64,000 bases of DNA from Sabellastarte sp. h YS-2021 (GCA_964017235.1 OZ024935.1:93371207-93435206), one strand, 5' to 3'. Counted from the first letter of the stretch, positions 21,833-34,270 are shown. Made by a program: numbers and translations. Notes: generated by a model not told the origin, from the sequence alone.

Positions 21833-22439
21833 CGTGATACTTTGTCCTAAAATTCTGTCATTTCCCTTAATATGTATTATATTATTCCTTGGAATCAGGC
21901 ATCAAATAGAATATATAGTGGGGGTTTAGAAATGGCCAAAACCCTCAAAGGTACCCAATATCAGTAAAAATATTGAAAATCTAGGCCCTAACGGTCCTTG
22001 CTCTTCAATATTTTCTGGTAGTTGCAATTTTAATGGAGTTTAACTGTATTGGTTTAGCAGGTAAGATTCTGCCCATGTTTTTTATGGAACGCCCTCTATC
22101 TAAGTACCAATCCCGATTTATTTATGCTTTTTGCATTCAGCGGATATTATTTAAGTGTAAAATGCATCGAGCCACATACGAGCACCAGCGAGTTAACTAA
22201 TTTGCACTGATATGTAAGTCATCAGGACTGTACAGCACTGTGTGATCTAGGTGTTACAATGTAAATTTTAGAACTTAAGTAGGCTTACTAAATAAGTCAA
22301 GCAAAAAAACATAGTTACATATTTTGGTAGTGTATATAAATTAAAATACCTCACGGCGTGTTGCGGATTTAACACGCTATATGTAAATGCATAATCTGCA
22401 TAATGTAATGTTCGCACTGACTCGATCTAACAGTGTTAT

Positions 22440-23030
22440 TAATTGGCACTGTTTCATTTCCACCCAACAGCTTTCCAATTACACACAGAAATAAACCCAA
22501 ATCTAGCTCTTTAACCAGCTGAGCTAAAGGGGAATCCCCAGAAGCACAGGTATTAATAGAATTGATACATACCACCCCTCAAAGGAAAGGCCTGTCCTCG
22601 GGTCTTACATGACTACATTATTACACTTCAACTCACTTGACTGTGAGAGGGAAGGATCTTATTAAGCATCCACCATGTACTGTATGTAGGAAATTATTGA
22701 TTGCCACTATCTCATTTCAATCCCACAGCCGTCTGATTACACACAGAAATAAATGCAAGTCTAGATCTTTAACCAGCTGAGCTAAAGGGGAATCCCCGGA
22801 AGTACAGGTATTAACAGAATTAATATACGTGAGGATATGTTAGATACCACCCCTGAGAGGGAATGATCTTATAAGCATCCACCATGTGGTGTATGGAGAA
22901 AATGTTGATTGACTCCCAGAGCCTTCTGATTATGCACAGAAATAAACACAAGTCTAGCTCTTTAACCAGCTGAGCTAAAGGGGAATCCCGGGAAGTCCAG
23001 GTATTAATAGAACTGAATACACGAGGGCAT
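22440..23030 (-). repeat. Three tandem copies of a tRNA-like (SINE-head) unit
   Basis: On the reverse strand each unit contains GGGGATTCCCCTTTAGCTCA and CAGCTGGTTAAAGAGC, a good tRNA A-box region. The motif centres near 22520, 22780 and 22970, so units are 190-260 bp. Units also share TTATTTCTGTGTGTAATC and CATGGTGGATGCTTA. The B box is degenerate, so this is a decayed tRNA-derived repeat amplified in tandem, not a tRNA gene. Confidence 0.65.
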
Positions 23031-23159
23031 TACAGCACCTAATCATTATGGCTCCAAATAGAAACCTGGTATTTTCGTACTAGTTTGAAGAGCAGTCTTG
23101 TATATCTATCCCTGCTTGCCCCAATGTTACGCCCAATCATATACAAGAGGCTGTGGGAG

Positions 23160-23640
23160 GTAACATTTTCTAGAAAGCTGTCTGGAATGCAAATAGCTTT
23201 CTAAGCTGTGTCGATTCATCCCACCGAATTGTATTCTAAACTACCAGAAAGCTCTAGAAATATCACTCTCATTTGATCTCAAACTGCAACATAAGAAACC
23301 ATGCCTTGAATTATCATCCACAATAATTAACAACATTAGAGTCTACTTTGTCTTACAGATTCCAAAACAAGTAAGTCAAAAGCTTTAGAAAGTAGTGTGG
23401 TACAGTCTCACTCTAGAGAAGCATATTTAAGTCTAGAAAGCTCTCGTAAAACTTCCTGCAGGAGGAGTTTCCAAAACTTCAGAATTTCTTTGGCATGCAA
23501 AATATGATCCAGATCTTTCTGAAATGTAACCAATGAAAGTCATTTTGGCCAGGTTTTTCCTGTATAAAATTTTCATAATGGTCAGTTTATTAGCTTTGGA
23601 GTAAACACAAAATCAGTCAACAGACCAATTACCTAGTGGT
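23160..23640 (+). promoter_or_regulatory. Promoter-like cluster: TTCTAGAA dyads, CCAAT and TATAAAA (tentative)
   Basis: TTCTAGAA at 23168-23175 is a perfect heat-shock-element-type dyad. CTAGAAAGCT variants recur at about 23195 (inverted), 23247, 23255 and 23433, with AAACTTCC and TCAGAATTTC nearby. CCAAT lies at 23530-23534 and TATAAAA at 23563-23569. A possible 5' splice site GTAAGC sits at 23639, which would make a short non-coding exon of about 45 bp. No downstream coding sequence was found to go with it; the motifs may instead be a local repeat. Purely inferential. Confidence 0.2.
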
Positions 23641-25740
23641 AAGCATAGCCAGTAATGCTAGTTCACCTGTAACAACTTATTGTAAGATATACCTGATTTT
23701 TACTATGTCATATTACTACCCATGTTTTGTGATTTTTGTGATATTATAAGCCATATAATTACCTTACTCATTTCTAAAACCTGCTTTCAATCAGACCAGA
23801 AAACTTTTGTTTACAGAACAATGGACAAGATAGGTCAAACAGCCCAAAACAGCCATTATATCCTAAAACTTAATCCTAGCACCCTCGGATCAGTTATATC
23901 TGCTTAAGATACCTCTTCCACCTTCCACTGGATATGCAATCCTCAAAATAAGCAAATTGGTAAGTCAATCATTTTATCCTTGATACTCATAAATTACAAT
24001 CTTAACAGTTGGGAGAGTTGGCTAAATTAAACTTTGGTAATCTACCAGTCAATTGTGTCTCCCCCAATAAGTGAAAACTGTTTGAATTTATAGTTAAATT
24101 TTTCCCATCCTTATCAAATCTTGTGTTTTGGAATTCATTCCTTAACCTATCTTACTCCGGTCTTTCATATTAAGTGGTTTTCATCTTAATTCAGTCTTAA
24201 AACTGTCTATCTGTTTGTAAACAAATCAGGGGAAACTTTCCGATTGTAGCAGTCACAGGGGCATTTATAAAATTGCATAGTCTCTGGGAAAGCTATGTTA
24301 ACGTTCACAAACCCGCATTTTCAATCAAACATCTTTATTTTTATTGATCATAAAGTTCTCCCCTCTTCACCCTGGGATCTGGATCTGCAACCCAGCTCCA
24401 CAGCTTTTTTCTAGTTGGAAGCTAGGTTTATGAATTGACTGGCATAGTGGAACAGCCACCTAACAGTAGAAAAGATTAGGTGTCAATCTCGGGACATAAA
24501 TACTCACTTTGAATGGTCCTTAAACATGTCTTACATATTTGACAACTGAATATTATCATATAAATTAAAAACTCACACAATTAATAAGATTACACTCAGA
24601 ACTAAAGGAAGAAAACTTACAAGCAGTTATTCAAGAGAACTATATCACACGGGTCTTATCGTAGAAGTTTGAATGGAGAAAGAAAGACAGTCATTCTACT
24701 ATGTCAAATACTCTGCTATTGTCGCCAAAAGATAAAGCGGGGGGGGGGGGGGGGGTGGGGGGGGTGAACAAACTTTCTTATAAACTAGAAGCCAATTTTA
24801 AAAGCTTTCTTGCAAGGTTTTGCCGACAGGTGAAAAAGTGCGTTGTCTTCAGCGGGTGTAAACAAATGAGAATGAGTTATTGCATAAACTGACATTGGGA
24901 GGAGAAAGAACCATTAAGAGATTGTATCTCAATTTTGACATCATAGGAAAGTATATACACTTCTGTACTAGTGTGTCACTTTATTGGGGGGATTATAAAC
25001 TGCTACTTTATGGAATTCACATAAATTATATGTAAACTTTTTGGAACATATTCAAAAGAAATGGATTACTCCCACTGAAGGATAGAGTTGTATAAAGATT
25101 GAATCACCTTATAAATTGAACTAAAATAGGATGTATGAATTGTTTTGAACAGTGCCAAGGATATATAAAGATATATATTTACTTTAATTTGGAAACAGGT
25201 CACAGTTACTCCTTGGGAATTGGATTAAGGGATAAAACCAAAGGGTTTTAACTTCATATATTAAACACACAGGTAAGTGTTTTAGATGTCATCAATTTTA
25301 AGGTGTAGCATTTAAAAGCTATTGTGTATTAGAGATAAAAACTGTCTTGAATTCAGTGCAGGTCAAATTAAGGGAAATATTATTTCATCTGTGTTATGTG
25401 TAATATCTGTTTATGTGTGCATTGTACCTTATATTGTAAAATTATTTTGGTAAATGAAGATAAAATACACTCCTTGCTGTTTAATATTAGTTGTTTATGT
25501 ACCAAGAGCACAATTTAAGCACATTTCCCAAGTTCCTCCCATCGCAAGACAAGAAAATATCAACTGGGATAAATATATATATATTTATATAGATAACAAC
25601 AAATTGTAAAATTGAATTGTAGACATGCACGTGGTACCTTGATAATGCTATACCTATAATTCATTGTTATGTTAAGGTTACCCTGACACTAGAACCAACG
25701 GACGCAGGGACAAACAATATATGCCAAACATTACCAAAGA
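23641..25740. other. Unassigned sequence with a poly-G tract
   Basis: A G-rich run (about 24739-24766) is interrupted by one T. No recognisable gene. The open frames are short and of low complexity. Confidence 0.5.
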
Positions 25741-25746
25741 CCCACT

Positions 25747-25868
25747 ATTACCAAAATACCCCAACACCTTCTGGAATAAAGAAATTTTTGACTAGAATGT
25801 ACAGGAAAAGACTAGTGACAGGATAAAGAGTGTTGTATAAAGTAGACTATATATGAGAAAATTTACTT
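25747..25868 (+). repeat. Local duplication, copy 1 of a 120-145-bp block
   Basis: From CCAAAATACCCCAACACCTT through AAGTAGACTATATATGAG it matches 27307-27452, which has about 26 extra bp (GCTGATATATACATATTGGC region). A second shared stretch, TATTAGTTGTTTATGTACCA, occurs at 25.49 and 28.06 kb. Confidence 0.7.
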
Positions 25869-26849
25869 GTCACAACGGTTCAGTCCCACCAGGCCAGTAA
25901 TTTAGTTGTGTAATTAAATAAGGTTAAATAAACATGTCACCTTGGGGTTTGATGAATATTCAATATTTCCATTCCCGCCAAATTCTCCCTCAAGCTTCAC
26001 CCCTTGGGGTCTATCCTTACTTTAATTTTAGAAGTTGATGTGTTAAGAGCTTGCCACCTCCCTCTTCTGACACCTGCTATACAATGAACCATTGAACCCC
26101 AAGGTACACATTAATACATTTGTTGTGTGAGATGAGTAGTACTTCAGTTACTGTCTAACAGCTTGTACACTGCGTGACTATAAAGTATATGGACTTATCA
26201 ACGTATGCAAAGTGCAGCTTCTATTAGTAGTTGTACAGTTCACTTGATATAAAGCCTCACTTTTGGCCCTGACCCCTTCTCCTTGTCCCAGGGGAAGGGA
26301 GTTCTCCTTTTTGGATTGATATAGGCCATAGTGTGTATTAGGGACTGGCTGGCCCAGGCTGACCCTGGTGTCCCCCTCTCAACTTGACCTTTTGCCCTGA
26401 GCTTGACCTTTCGATCTGAATTGACCGCTTTTGGACTGCATGTCCTTACCTGTATGTGACCTTTACATTATGGTTATCGTGCTATCTTTTATTATTTACA
26501 CATGTATACCTCACGGTATATTCACCTACCAGCTTTCACGCTGCATGGTTTTAGTATTTTATTTTTGTGTAACTCAATTTCATTGTTATTTACTCTTCAT
26601 TTTAGTGTAACTATTTTCATTGCTTGTATTCTTTGTGTTGGGCCTTTTATGTCCTCTCTTTATAATTTAACCTACTGATTTTTAGTGTATAGAAAAGTCA
26701 AACCAGTCTACCAGTCAAATACAGGGTACAATTTAAAATTGGTCTTATTACATATACGATTCTCAACCAGGGTCAACCAGTTTACCTAAGAGGATTAATC
26801 CACCCCTACACCTCTTCTAGAAACACAAGGTGAAGTACCCCCGAACTCA

Positions 26850-27190
26850 AGTTCCTTCAAACCCCCACTTTTGATCGCAGAGTTCACAAATCAATTAAAC
26901 ACTTTTCTAATTCCTTCAGTCACTATGCCCCTGTCCTTTGGAACTCTTTCCCTTTCCATGTAAGAAATAGTCCTTCTGTTGCATCTTTTAGGAAGCACCT
27001 TAAAACTCACCTCTTCAGCTCTAGCTTCCCAACTTAGTTTTCCTTCCCTCCCAGTCACACCCACAATCCTGGATTACCGACCTTGAACGCCCCTCGACTT
27101 TCATACGAAAATGATTTTGTTTAATTAGCGCACTGAGTTCCCCATTGTGGGGAAGATATTGTGCTTGTAAAGCAATAGATTACATTAGAT
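26850..27190 (+). mobile_element. 3' end of an L2-like LINE, remnant
   Basis: A broken frame reads like the RT C-terminus: FWNSLP-like residues near 26,936-26,960, then ASFRKHLKTHLF near 26,980-27,020. A 3' UTR follows with TTAGCGCACTGAGTTCCCCA, GGGGAAGATATTGTGC and a short ATTACATTAGATT tail. That 3' UTR resembles the tail of SINE family C. Confidence 0.7.
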
Positions 27191-27306
27191 TGGAAAAGTA
27201 TGTCTGTGTAAAATAAAAGGCTTCTCCCAATTTCCGTCTTATTCTGTACATAATATACAGTATTGCTTCAGAATCTTGCTATCTGGCTTATAGGGGGGGG
27301 GGGACT

Positions 27307-27452
27307 GACCAAAATACCCCAAAACCTTCCAGATGCTGATATATACATATTGGCATCAGGAATAAAGAAATTTTGGACTAGAATGTAAAGGAAAAGTCTA
27401 GTAACAGGATAAAGAGTGCTATATAAAGTAGACTATATATGAGTAAATTAAC
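27307..27452 (+). repeat. Local duplication, copy 2
   Basis: Matches 25747-25868 (see there); preceded by a G tract at about 27294-27303. The following 27,453-28,200 shows nothing recognisable besides AT-rich DNA. Confidence 0.7.
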
Positions 27453-28206
27453 TTCAAATTTTTGTTATGTTTTTTTTTACCAAACCCTGACACTATGTTA
27501 ATTACAACGTGAAATCCCATGACAGAAATTAAACTCAGACAAAATAAAAACCAAAAGTTTCAAGATGGCAACCAAGGTTTTCCATCTGGACACTGAGAAT
27601 TTTGAATGAAAATTTTTGAAAAAGTGAAACAATAAATTACAGTGCAGGGTAATTCATTGACAACAATATAACAAGGATTTAGTTATTGGAAAAGTACTAG
27701 TAGCTCACAAGCAATGCTAGTATGTCATAATTTAGTATTGTATTACATGTTTTCATCAGTGTCATACAAAATAACAACAACATATAATAGGACTTTATTA
27801 CTAGCATAATACCAAAATCTACATTTGAGAAGTGCAACTTCTGCATTATAAAACATTGTGGCAAAAAGCAACGGTACCACCAAAACGTCAAGATAAATAC
27901 AAAAAAATATAATAATACTAAAAATAGGCCTTTCCAGTGTAAGTATTCGGTAGATGTAGTAGGAAGATATTAGCAGGTAACTTCAAATGTCAACACTGCC
28001 TCGCAAAGCTAATACAAGCATATTTGTTTACCGAATCTCACTGATACAGTCTATCTAGTATTAGTTGTTTATGTACCAAGAACACAATTGAAGCAAATAA
28101 ATAAACACAAGTAGGTTAATAATGTCATAAATAAGTTACCCATCTATTGTATATTATTTACTTGTCACATATCAGAATATTTATACATAATATATATAAT
28201 ATATAT

Positions 28207-28470
28207 CTACTACTGTGGCCTAGCGGGTAACACACTTGTCTAGGAACTCAGAGGATTTGGGTTCAAACCCAGGTACAGGCAGATACATCGTGTCTCGGAT
28301 GACCACTTAAAATGGTGGTCCTCTGTTATTGGGTCCTATCCCTAGTGGCAGGCTAAAGAACCTCAAGGACGTTGATAAATGGGCCTGTACTTGTGTAGTC
28401 AGATTGGTTAAATAGTGCTTTGAGTCCTGTAGTATATGGAGATATTGTGCTGAGTATAAATACACAATAC
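28207..28470 (+). mobile_element. tRNA-derived SINE, family C
   Basis: Head CTGTGGCCTAGCGGGTAACA and B-box-like GGGTTCAAACCC, body GGTGGTCCTCTGTTATTGGG, AACCTCAAGGACGTTGATAA, tail TAGTGCTTTGAGTCCTGTAG and GGAGATATTGTGCTGAGTAT. Lacks the central part present in the 20.7-kb copy. 28,471-29,220 shows nothing else. Confidence 0.85.
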
Positions 28471-29221
28471 AATGCAATATATGATTGTGAAATATATAAA
28501 AATGCAAATATATATAATAAATAACTAGATCCAAGTTTCTGTAAAAAATATGACCTCAATCTAATGGCAACTTTTCGAGTTATGTGCATGGACAAAACGG
28601 ACAAACAAACATACATGATGACAATATTCTCACTCCACCCTTTCTCAGGTGTTGAGGGCAAATAAGCAATAATGATTTTATCTTTCCCAATTCATGACTA
28701 AGGACAGTAATTTTCATATTTTGAAGAAAAGTATGTCACTGCATATTTGCAAAAACCTTTGTGTACTGAATACGATTAAGACTACCTAGTTTTTGCCTTG
28801 CGAGACAACTCTGTATTTAGTTATGGCCTTTACACCTCCTTCACACTTTCCCGATATCTGTCCCCATTGTGCTCAGATTTAAGTGTGTTTTTACTGTTTA
28901 TAGTAGTTCAGTTGTACATATATCTGTCTTTTATTTCATTAAATACTAATCAATAAACCACAAATCAATAAATATCAATTATTTAATTAATATAAATTTA
29001 CATTTACAAAAAAGCCTAGTTCTATTATGTATGTCCTTATTTCATAGAATGTCAATCAATTAATCAATAAGGAAAAGTGATCATCAATAAATCAAAAATC
29101 ATTAATTGCTTAATTAATATAATTTTTTTTTAACTTTATGAAAGCTTCATTTGGCCTTAGATTTATTAGAAATGAAAATAGTTACACTAGAGGCAGTATT
29201 GCCTATATGTAGAGGTGTTTT

Positions 29222-29440
29222 AAGGGGCACACAAAGGGGCAGTGATAACACATTCGTCTCTCACTTCTGAGGTCAGAGTTTGAATCCCAGCCTGACCTCA
29301 AGTGGGAAAGTTGGTAGTTGCTTGCTGTTGGTCAGTAGTTTACAGTACAGAACCTTGACCAACTGTATGTACTGGTTTCCTCTGTCCTTCCAACTACCCA
29401 TCACAATGTGACTGTTAAGGTACTAGTCGGGAATTAAAAC
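29222..29440 (+). mobile_element. tRNA-derived SINE, family A, degenerate
   Basis: Weak A box (GGGGCAGTGATAACAC), TGAGGTCAGAGTTTGAATCC, then TGGTAGTTGCTTGCTGTTGG and GTATGTACTGGTTTCCTCTG. The tail is eroded. An old copy. Confidence 0.75.
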
Positions 29441-30487
29441 ACTAAAAATCTAAATAGACTGAACATAAGTGTTTATATAACTGCTCATTCCTCCATTTAC
29501 TGCCAACTTCTGCCTGTAAAGTCTGCCCACATTAACATTCTCTGCTTTCGAATTCCAATTCTAGTTTAACTTTATGGTGCTTTATTTCCACCAAAAGACA
29601 GACTGCAAAGCACATATAAATCAAAAGAAGAAAAATTGAGAAATTCACAGTCTAGAGACATAAAAATGTGGACCTGTACCAAAAAGAAAACCGGATGAAT
29701 ACGCACAAACTTAGGATGGGTAGGCTGTTGCAGAGATATAAGCCTTGAGTATCTTTCTGAATGACAAAACAGAGTGAACATCATCAGGCAACTCAATCTA
29801 TACCTTGACAGTATCAGAAGGTAAAACTACCATGACACACACAGGGGAATTTAAACTCTTCAAACTGATGTTGGTATTGTTTATCAATATTGAAATATTA
29901 TCAATATCAATATCGGAACATACTATTTAATAGATGCAATTTAGTCACTTTCCATTCAAATAAAATATAAAAATTGAGGAATACATTGGTTTTCATATCA
30001 TTTTTGTCAACTGTGACTCCCCGCTAAAGCAGAAATGCCATATTTGTTTACGTTTCTGGAAATTACTAAAACTTGCGAAAGTGTTTGGAAGGCATCTCTT
30101 GGAAAACATCTCATGACCTGATATTTCAATATCGATCGATTACAGAAGGCAAAAATATAGTTTGATATTGATATACATATTAGTATTCAATACCAACACT
30201 ACTTCAAACATTACTGCCCACTCTTTGCTGTATAAAGCTTATTGTCCCTAAGCTTCTGTGTCTGCACAGTGTTGAATTATTTCCGTAGTCATTCTGCTGC
30301 CTTTCCACCACATTCTCTGTCAATCTGTGTCTTTGACTTCCTCAGTTAAGTAGTAAGTTTGTCATAACTGAGTCTTCATAGTATTTTTACCCTACTTAAT
30401 TCTGATTCTCTTTTATGGGAAAACTGTATCTAGAAGTGTGTTCTTGGGTTTCATAGAAGGCATACCTTCTCTGGCTCTCTGTTTATT
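29441..30487. other. Unassigned intergenic sequence
   Basis: A cluster of AATATTATCAATATCAATATCGG near 29.89 kb is locally repetitive. No gene recognised. Confidence 0.45.
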
Positions 30488-30708
30488 AAGGTTATTTATT
30501 GTTTCATGTGACCGCCTAGTACTTTTGTGTTGGTTATATTAATGTGATGGGTTGTTAGAAGGGTGGAGGAAACCGGAACATAAAGTTGGTAGGGTTAAGT
30601 AATGGAGCTAATGGGAAAGATACCAGCTTTAAGGTCAGGCACAGATTCAAACTCCAACATCAGAGGTGGGAGGCGAGTGTGTAACCACTGTTCCACCATG
30701 ACCCAGCC
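30488..30708 (-). mobile_element. tRNA-derived SINE, family A, degenerate
   Basis: Reverse copy with TTTATTGTTTCATGTGACCG at the tail side, GGAGGAAACCGG, and the head as CAGAGGTGGGAGGCGAGTGT. 30,709-31,490 shows nothing recognisable. Confidence 0.7.
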
Positions 30709-31494
30709 TGGTTATTGGACCTCTTTACTCTGCAATAAATGGTCTGGTTTTGGCCACCATTTTGGATTATTAGGATTTTTAGGTTGCACTAATGGGGATA
30801 AATAGCAATGATAAAGATTAATACTCAACTGATATGGCACACACTTTGAAATAATGTGGCCAACTTTTGCATAATGTTCTCACATAATTAATGATTTAAT
30901 GAAATTTGTGTTAAATAAAAATATGTATCAGTTTAAGTGCTATATATCTCTTATTATCAACCAAAAACAGGCTTTTACTTTCCAGTAAACTGTAATATCA
31001 AATATGATTTGATTTTATTAGAAATACATAATATTATAAATCGTATTCTAACTTCATGCAAATGATTGTAACAATGATAGTAATAATTTGCATCACGAAG
31101 TATCACGATTCATGACAATACCACCATAGATTAGTAGATTGCTAGATTGGTAACCTGAACACAGCTGTACGACAACCACACTGGGTCAATGCCACGTTGA
31201 GTGAGTGAGTGAATAATTCTTTACAGCAAAAACAAAATCTCAGCAAAAAAGTCTTTGTAGATTAAATTCCCATTGTATGGAGTACTTACTTCCCATACTG
31301 GTTCTTTCTTATGCACTTCTTTGCCCATTTGTAAAAACCAAAAGCATGAATAAAAAACTAAAGTGTGAATAATAATGCTAGACGTTTATGCATACCAATG
31401 AAGACATTTTACAGTAAGAGCTGTGAAATACACTACAATGAATGAAATTCGCCTCTCGGGGTCTCCTTTTTATTGCTATTTTAATAAATCTGGT

Positions 31495-32060
31495 CAACAT
31501 TTCTGATGTTTGGGGTGAAATGTGAGAAATTATTTTTAAGTTCCTTATACTTGTGATCTCAGTGGAATTGTTATTAAAGTTATGATTCTCGTCAATTATG
31601 AATCACTGTTGTCAAGTTTATGATTTTATTTGACTTTGGAAAATTCTTATGATTTATAATTTTTGATATAAATTTTGAGAATATTTTTATCAATTTTATG
31701 ATTTTATTTTAATTGGGTATTTCTTGATTACAGATATTATGATTCTTGTGAATTTTGGAAGATTCTTATCTAGTTTGTGTTTTTATTTAAATTATTGTCA
31801 TTTTTAATGAACTTAATAACTCTCAATAAATGAGAAATTCCTGTCATGTTTTTGTGACATATGAGCAATTCTGAGCATGTTTATAATTTTGTGAAATATT
31901 TAGAAGGTGATAATGTTTTGAATCATGGACAATCTTGTGATTTTTATTTTTTTTAAATTTTAATTATGTGAACTTTAATAACGTTTGTATCATTTGTCAA
32001 TTAATGAAACCCCTCAAATTGTTAATTTTTACTTGAAATTAGAGAATTTTTTCTTCTATT
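31495..32060 (+). repeat. AT-rich degenerate tandem array
   Basis: Loose repeats of TTATGATTTTATTTGAATTT and GGAAAATTCTTATGATT with a period of roughly 70 bp, strongly diverged. No coding potential. Confidence 0.5.
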
Positions 32061-32459
32061 TTAGGCTATTTTTTATCCTTTTTATTTGACCTACTCTGTA
32101 ATTTCGGTGAATTTAAAATTGTGTTACATACTATGAAGGAACAATTTTTGGCAAATTTTAACTTTGTTACTGTAATTAAACATTACGAAGACTTCAATGT
32201 TTAGTGTATGCCTGGTTCTCAATACCTGTCTTGAATATTTATGTTTAAATAAAACCTCAGTTTAGTTCAAATACATAAAACCTAAAATAAGTGGACTTTT
32301 TATGTATAAACACAAGTACGCATGTGTCCAGACCAGTCTTAGTGTAGCTACAGAACATTTATTTAAGTGACTAAATTTAATATTGGTTTCATTTCAAAAT
32401 AAATATGTATTTTTTTAGGAGCTTCTTTTCGAAGAGGCTTTTGTCTGAAAGGGCAAGTT

Positions 32460-32790
32460 CGCTATGACAAACTGTTCCTAATCTTCCCTGAATACCTACG
32501 AGTTAAGTCTAGAGGTGCTGTTCCACTATTACAAATTGTTCCCTTGCCACCCTAAATAACCACTACTTTAGTCTAAAGGTGCTGTTCCACTGTCACAAAT
32601 TGTTCACAAACCTCCATGAATAACCATTATTTCAGCCTTAACTGGCTGTTCTACTGTCTCTAATTGTTTCCACACCTTCCTGAATGACCCCTGTTTTAGT
32701 CTATAGTCGCTGTTTATTGAATTGTTCACAAACCTCCCAAAATACCCATTATTTTAGTCTAAAGTGGCTGTTCCATATTACAAATGGGTA
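32460..32790 (+). repeat. Minisatellite, unit 60-67 bp, about five copies
   Basis: GTGCTGTTCCAC-type motifs recur near 32517, 32579, 32646, 32709 and 32768, each followed by ACAAATTGTTC, ACCTCC and AATAACCATTATTTTAGTCT. Copies are 70-85 percent alike by eye. Confidence 0.7.
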
Positions 32791-33454
32791 AAAATAAATT
32801 TTACAAGCCATTTGACCTGAAACTAGAAAAACCTTATTCGTACTATGTCACAGTTAAGACATACCACTCTAAAACAATAATATACCAGCCAGGAGCTCAT
32901 ACCTAACAGTCTCCCCCTCCCCTGCGCCACAGAGGGTGTTGAGTCAGAGTCTCAGTCCCACCAGGCTCCTGAAACTTGCTCCTACTCCTGAATGATTGGG
33001 TGAGTGGGAGGAAAATCTTTAAGATGTGTTGCCTTGTAGACTTTGAAATGTCGAATGAACTAGGAAGGTGATCTCTCCCCCAATTCTGAGGGTCAATTTG
33101 CTCGACCAATAGAAAAGCCATGTTGAAACAAGAACAGTCTTCTCAAGAGGTGCACTGAAACAGGTATCGACAATGTGGTACCTCCGAGTCATTAGGCAAA
33201 GTGGGGCAAAGGCTTTAAGCAATTTATTCTAGTTCTGAGACACCTGTTTTCATGTGGCACTAATATTTTTTTCTAATCTCCAGGACTTATTCTAAGACTA
33301 TCCATTTTTAACAAACATATTCGTCAGTGTAAACAAACTTGACATGTGGAACATTTTGTGTAGAGATAAGAAATGGAAAATTTACCAGAGCATGTGAGAT
33401 TTAATGCTTTGCGTCATAACTTGGCACACATTCCAAAACAAGATTTATTTTTAT

Positions 33455-33700
33455 TTCTACCAAGGGGGTATTATTTTCATTACCGTTTATATGTTTCTTA
33501 GTAGGTTTGTGCAAATACTCCTGGTTGGAACTTCATGACAAAAAAAATCAGAAGATGGGTGTTGGTCCAACTTATATCCCATTAAATTTTGAGTGTTATC
33601 TGGATCACCGTCTGGATACAGAAAAATAGTCCATATTTTCCTATTTACTTATTATTACGTGCTTTGTCGTAGGTCTGCACTCTCTGAGTGCTCTTATTTG
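33455..33700 (+). repeat. Interspersed repeat (GGATCACCGTCTGGATAC family), fullest copy
   Basis: From ACCAAGGGGGTATTATTTTC through TCCCATTAAATTTTGAGTG and CTGGATCACCGTCTGGATAC to GGTCTGCACTCTCTGAGTGC, about 245 bp. No ORF; presumably a non-autonomous element. The preceding 32,800-33,454 has no recognisable feature. Confidence 0.6.
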
Positions 33701-33942
33701 TAGTTGTTTTACACCTGACAACAGAGATTTTCTAAGTTTGAAACACACATTTGCACAAGGAAAGGTAATAAAACTACCTGCGAAAACTAAAATAAATTAA
33801 CCTTTTACAGTGCTTTAAATGGGTGCTGATGTAATGACTACATCAAGTAAAGCCTCACAAAACATAGAATGTGCACTCAGAAATACTTGAACATACTTTA
33901 TTTATTTCCTTCTGATCTTTATTTTCTTCTAATCTTTATTAA

Positions 33943-34270
33943 GTGCGAGCCTCGATAGAGCTAGCACTTCTACAGATCACTTTTTTCATTTTTTGGTCAC
34001 CAGACTTTCATGAATTATGGCCAACGTGATGGATATTTGTCTGCTCACTGAAGTTAAGCGGCAATGGGTCACATCAGTACTTGGATGGGTGACCGTCTGA
34101 GTTCTAGACCCGCTATGGGATGTATTTGAGTTGGAATTTCTTTGTGTCACCACACTTTTGTAAATTCTAGTGCACTACTCATGTCTCTGAAGGCTTTGCT
34201 CTGGCGCTATGGGACCAAAACACCTTTTGGGCTTGTTTCCTTCTAAAACATATACAAGTGTTGTTGATGA
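33943..34270 (+). mobile_element. 5S rRNA-related SINE, uninterrupted copy
   Basis: Begins with GTGCGAGCCTCGATAGAG and a TCTACAGATCACTTTTT stretch. It then has a 5S-like core (AAGTTAAGCGGCAATGGGTC, TACTTGGATGGGTGACCGTC), AGTGCACTACTCATGTCTCT and a CACCTTTTGGGCTTGTTTCC end. It is the best template for the family in this window because no other SINE splits it. Confidence 0.7.

Noticed and set aside
33943-34270. Functional 5S rRNA gene
   Set aside because: Only the internal promoter-like part resembles 5S. The ends do not pair and the same extended sequence recurs as a dispersed element.
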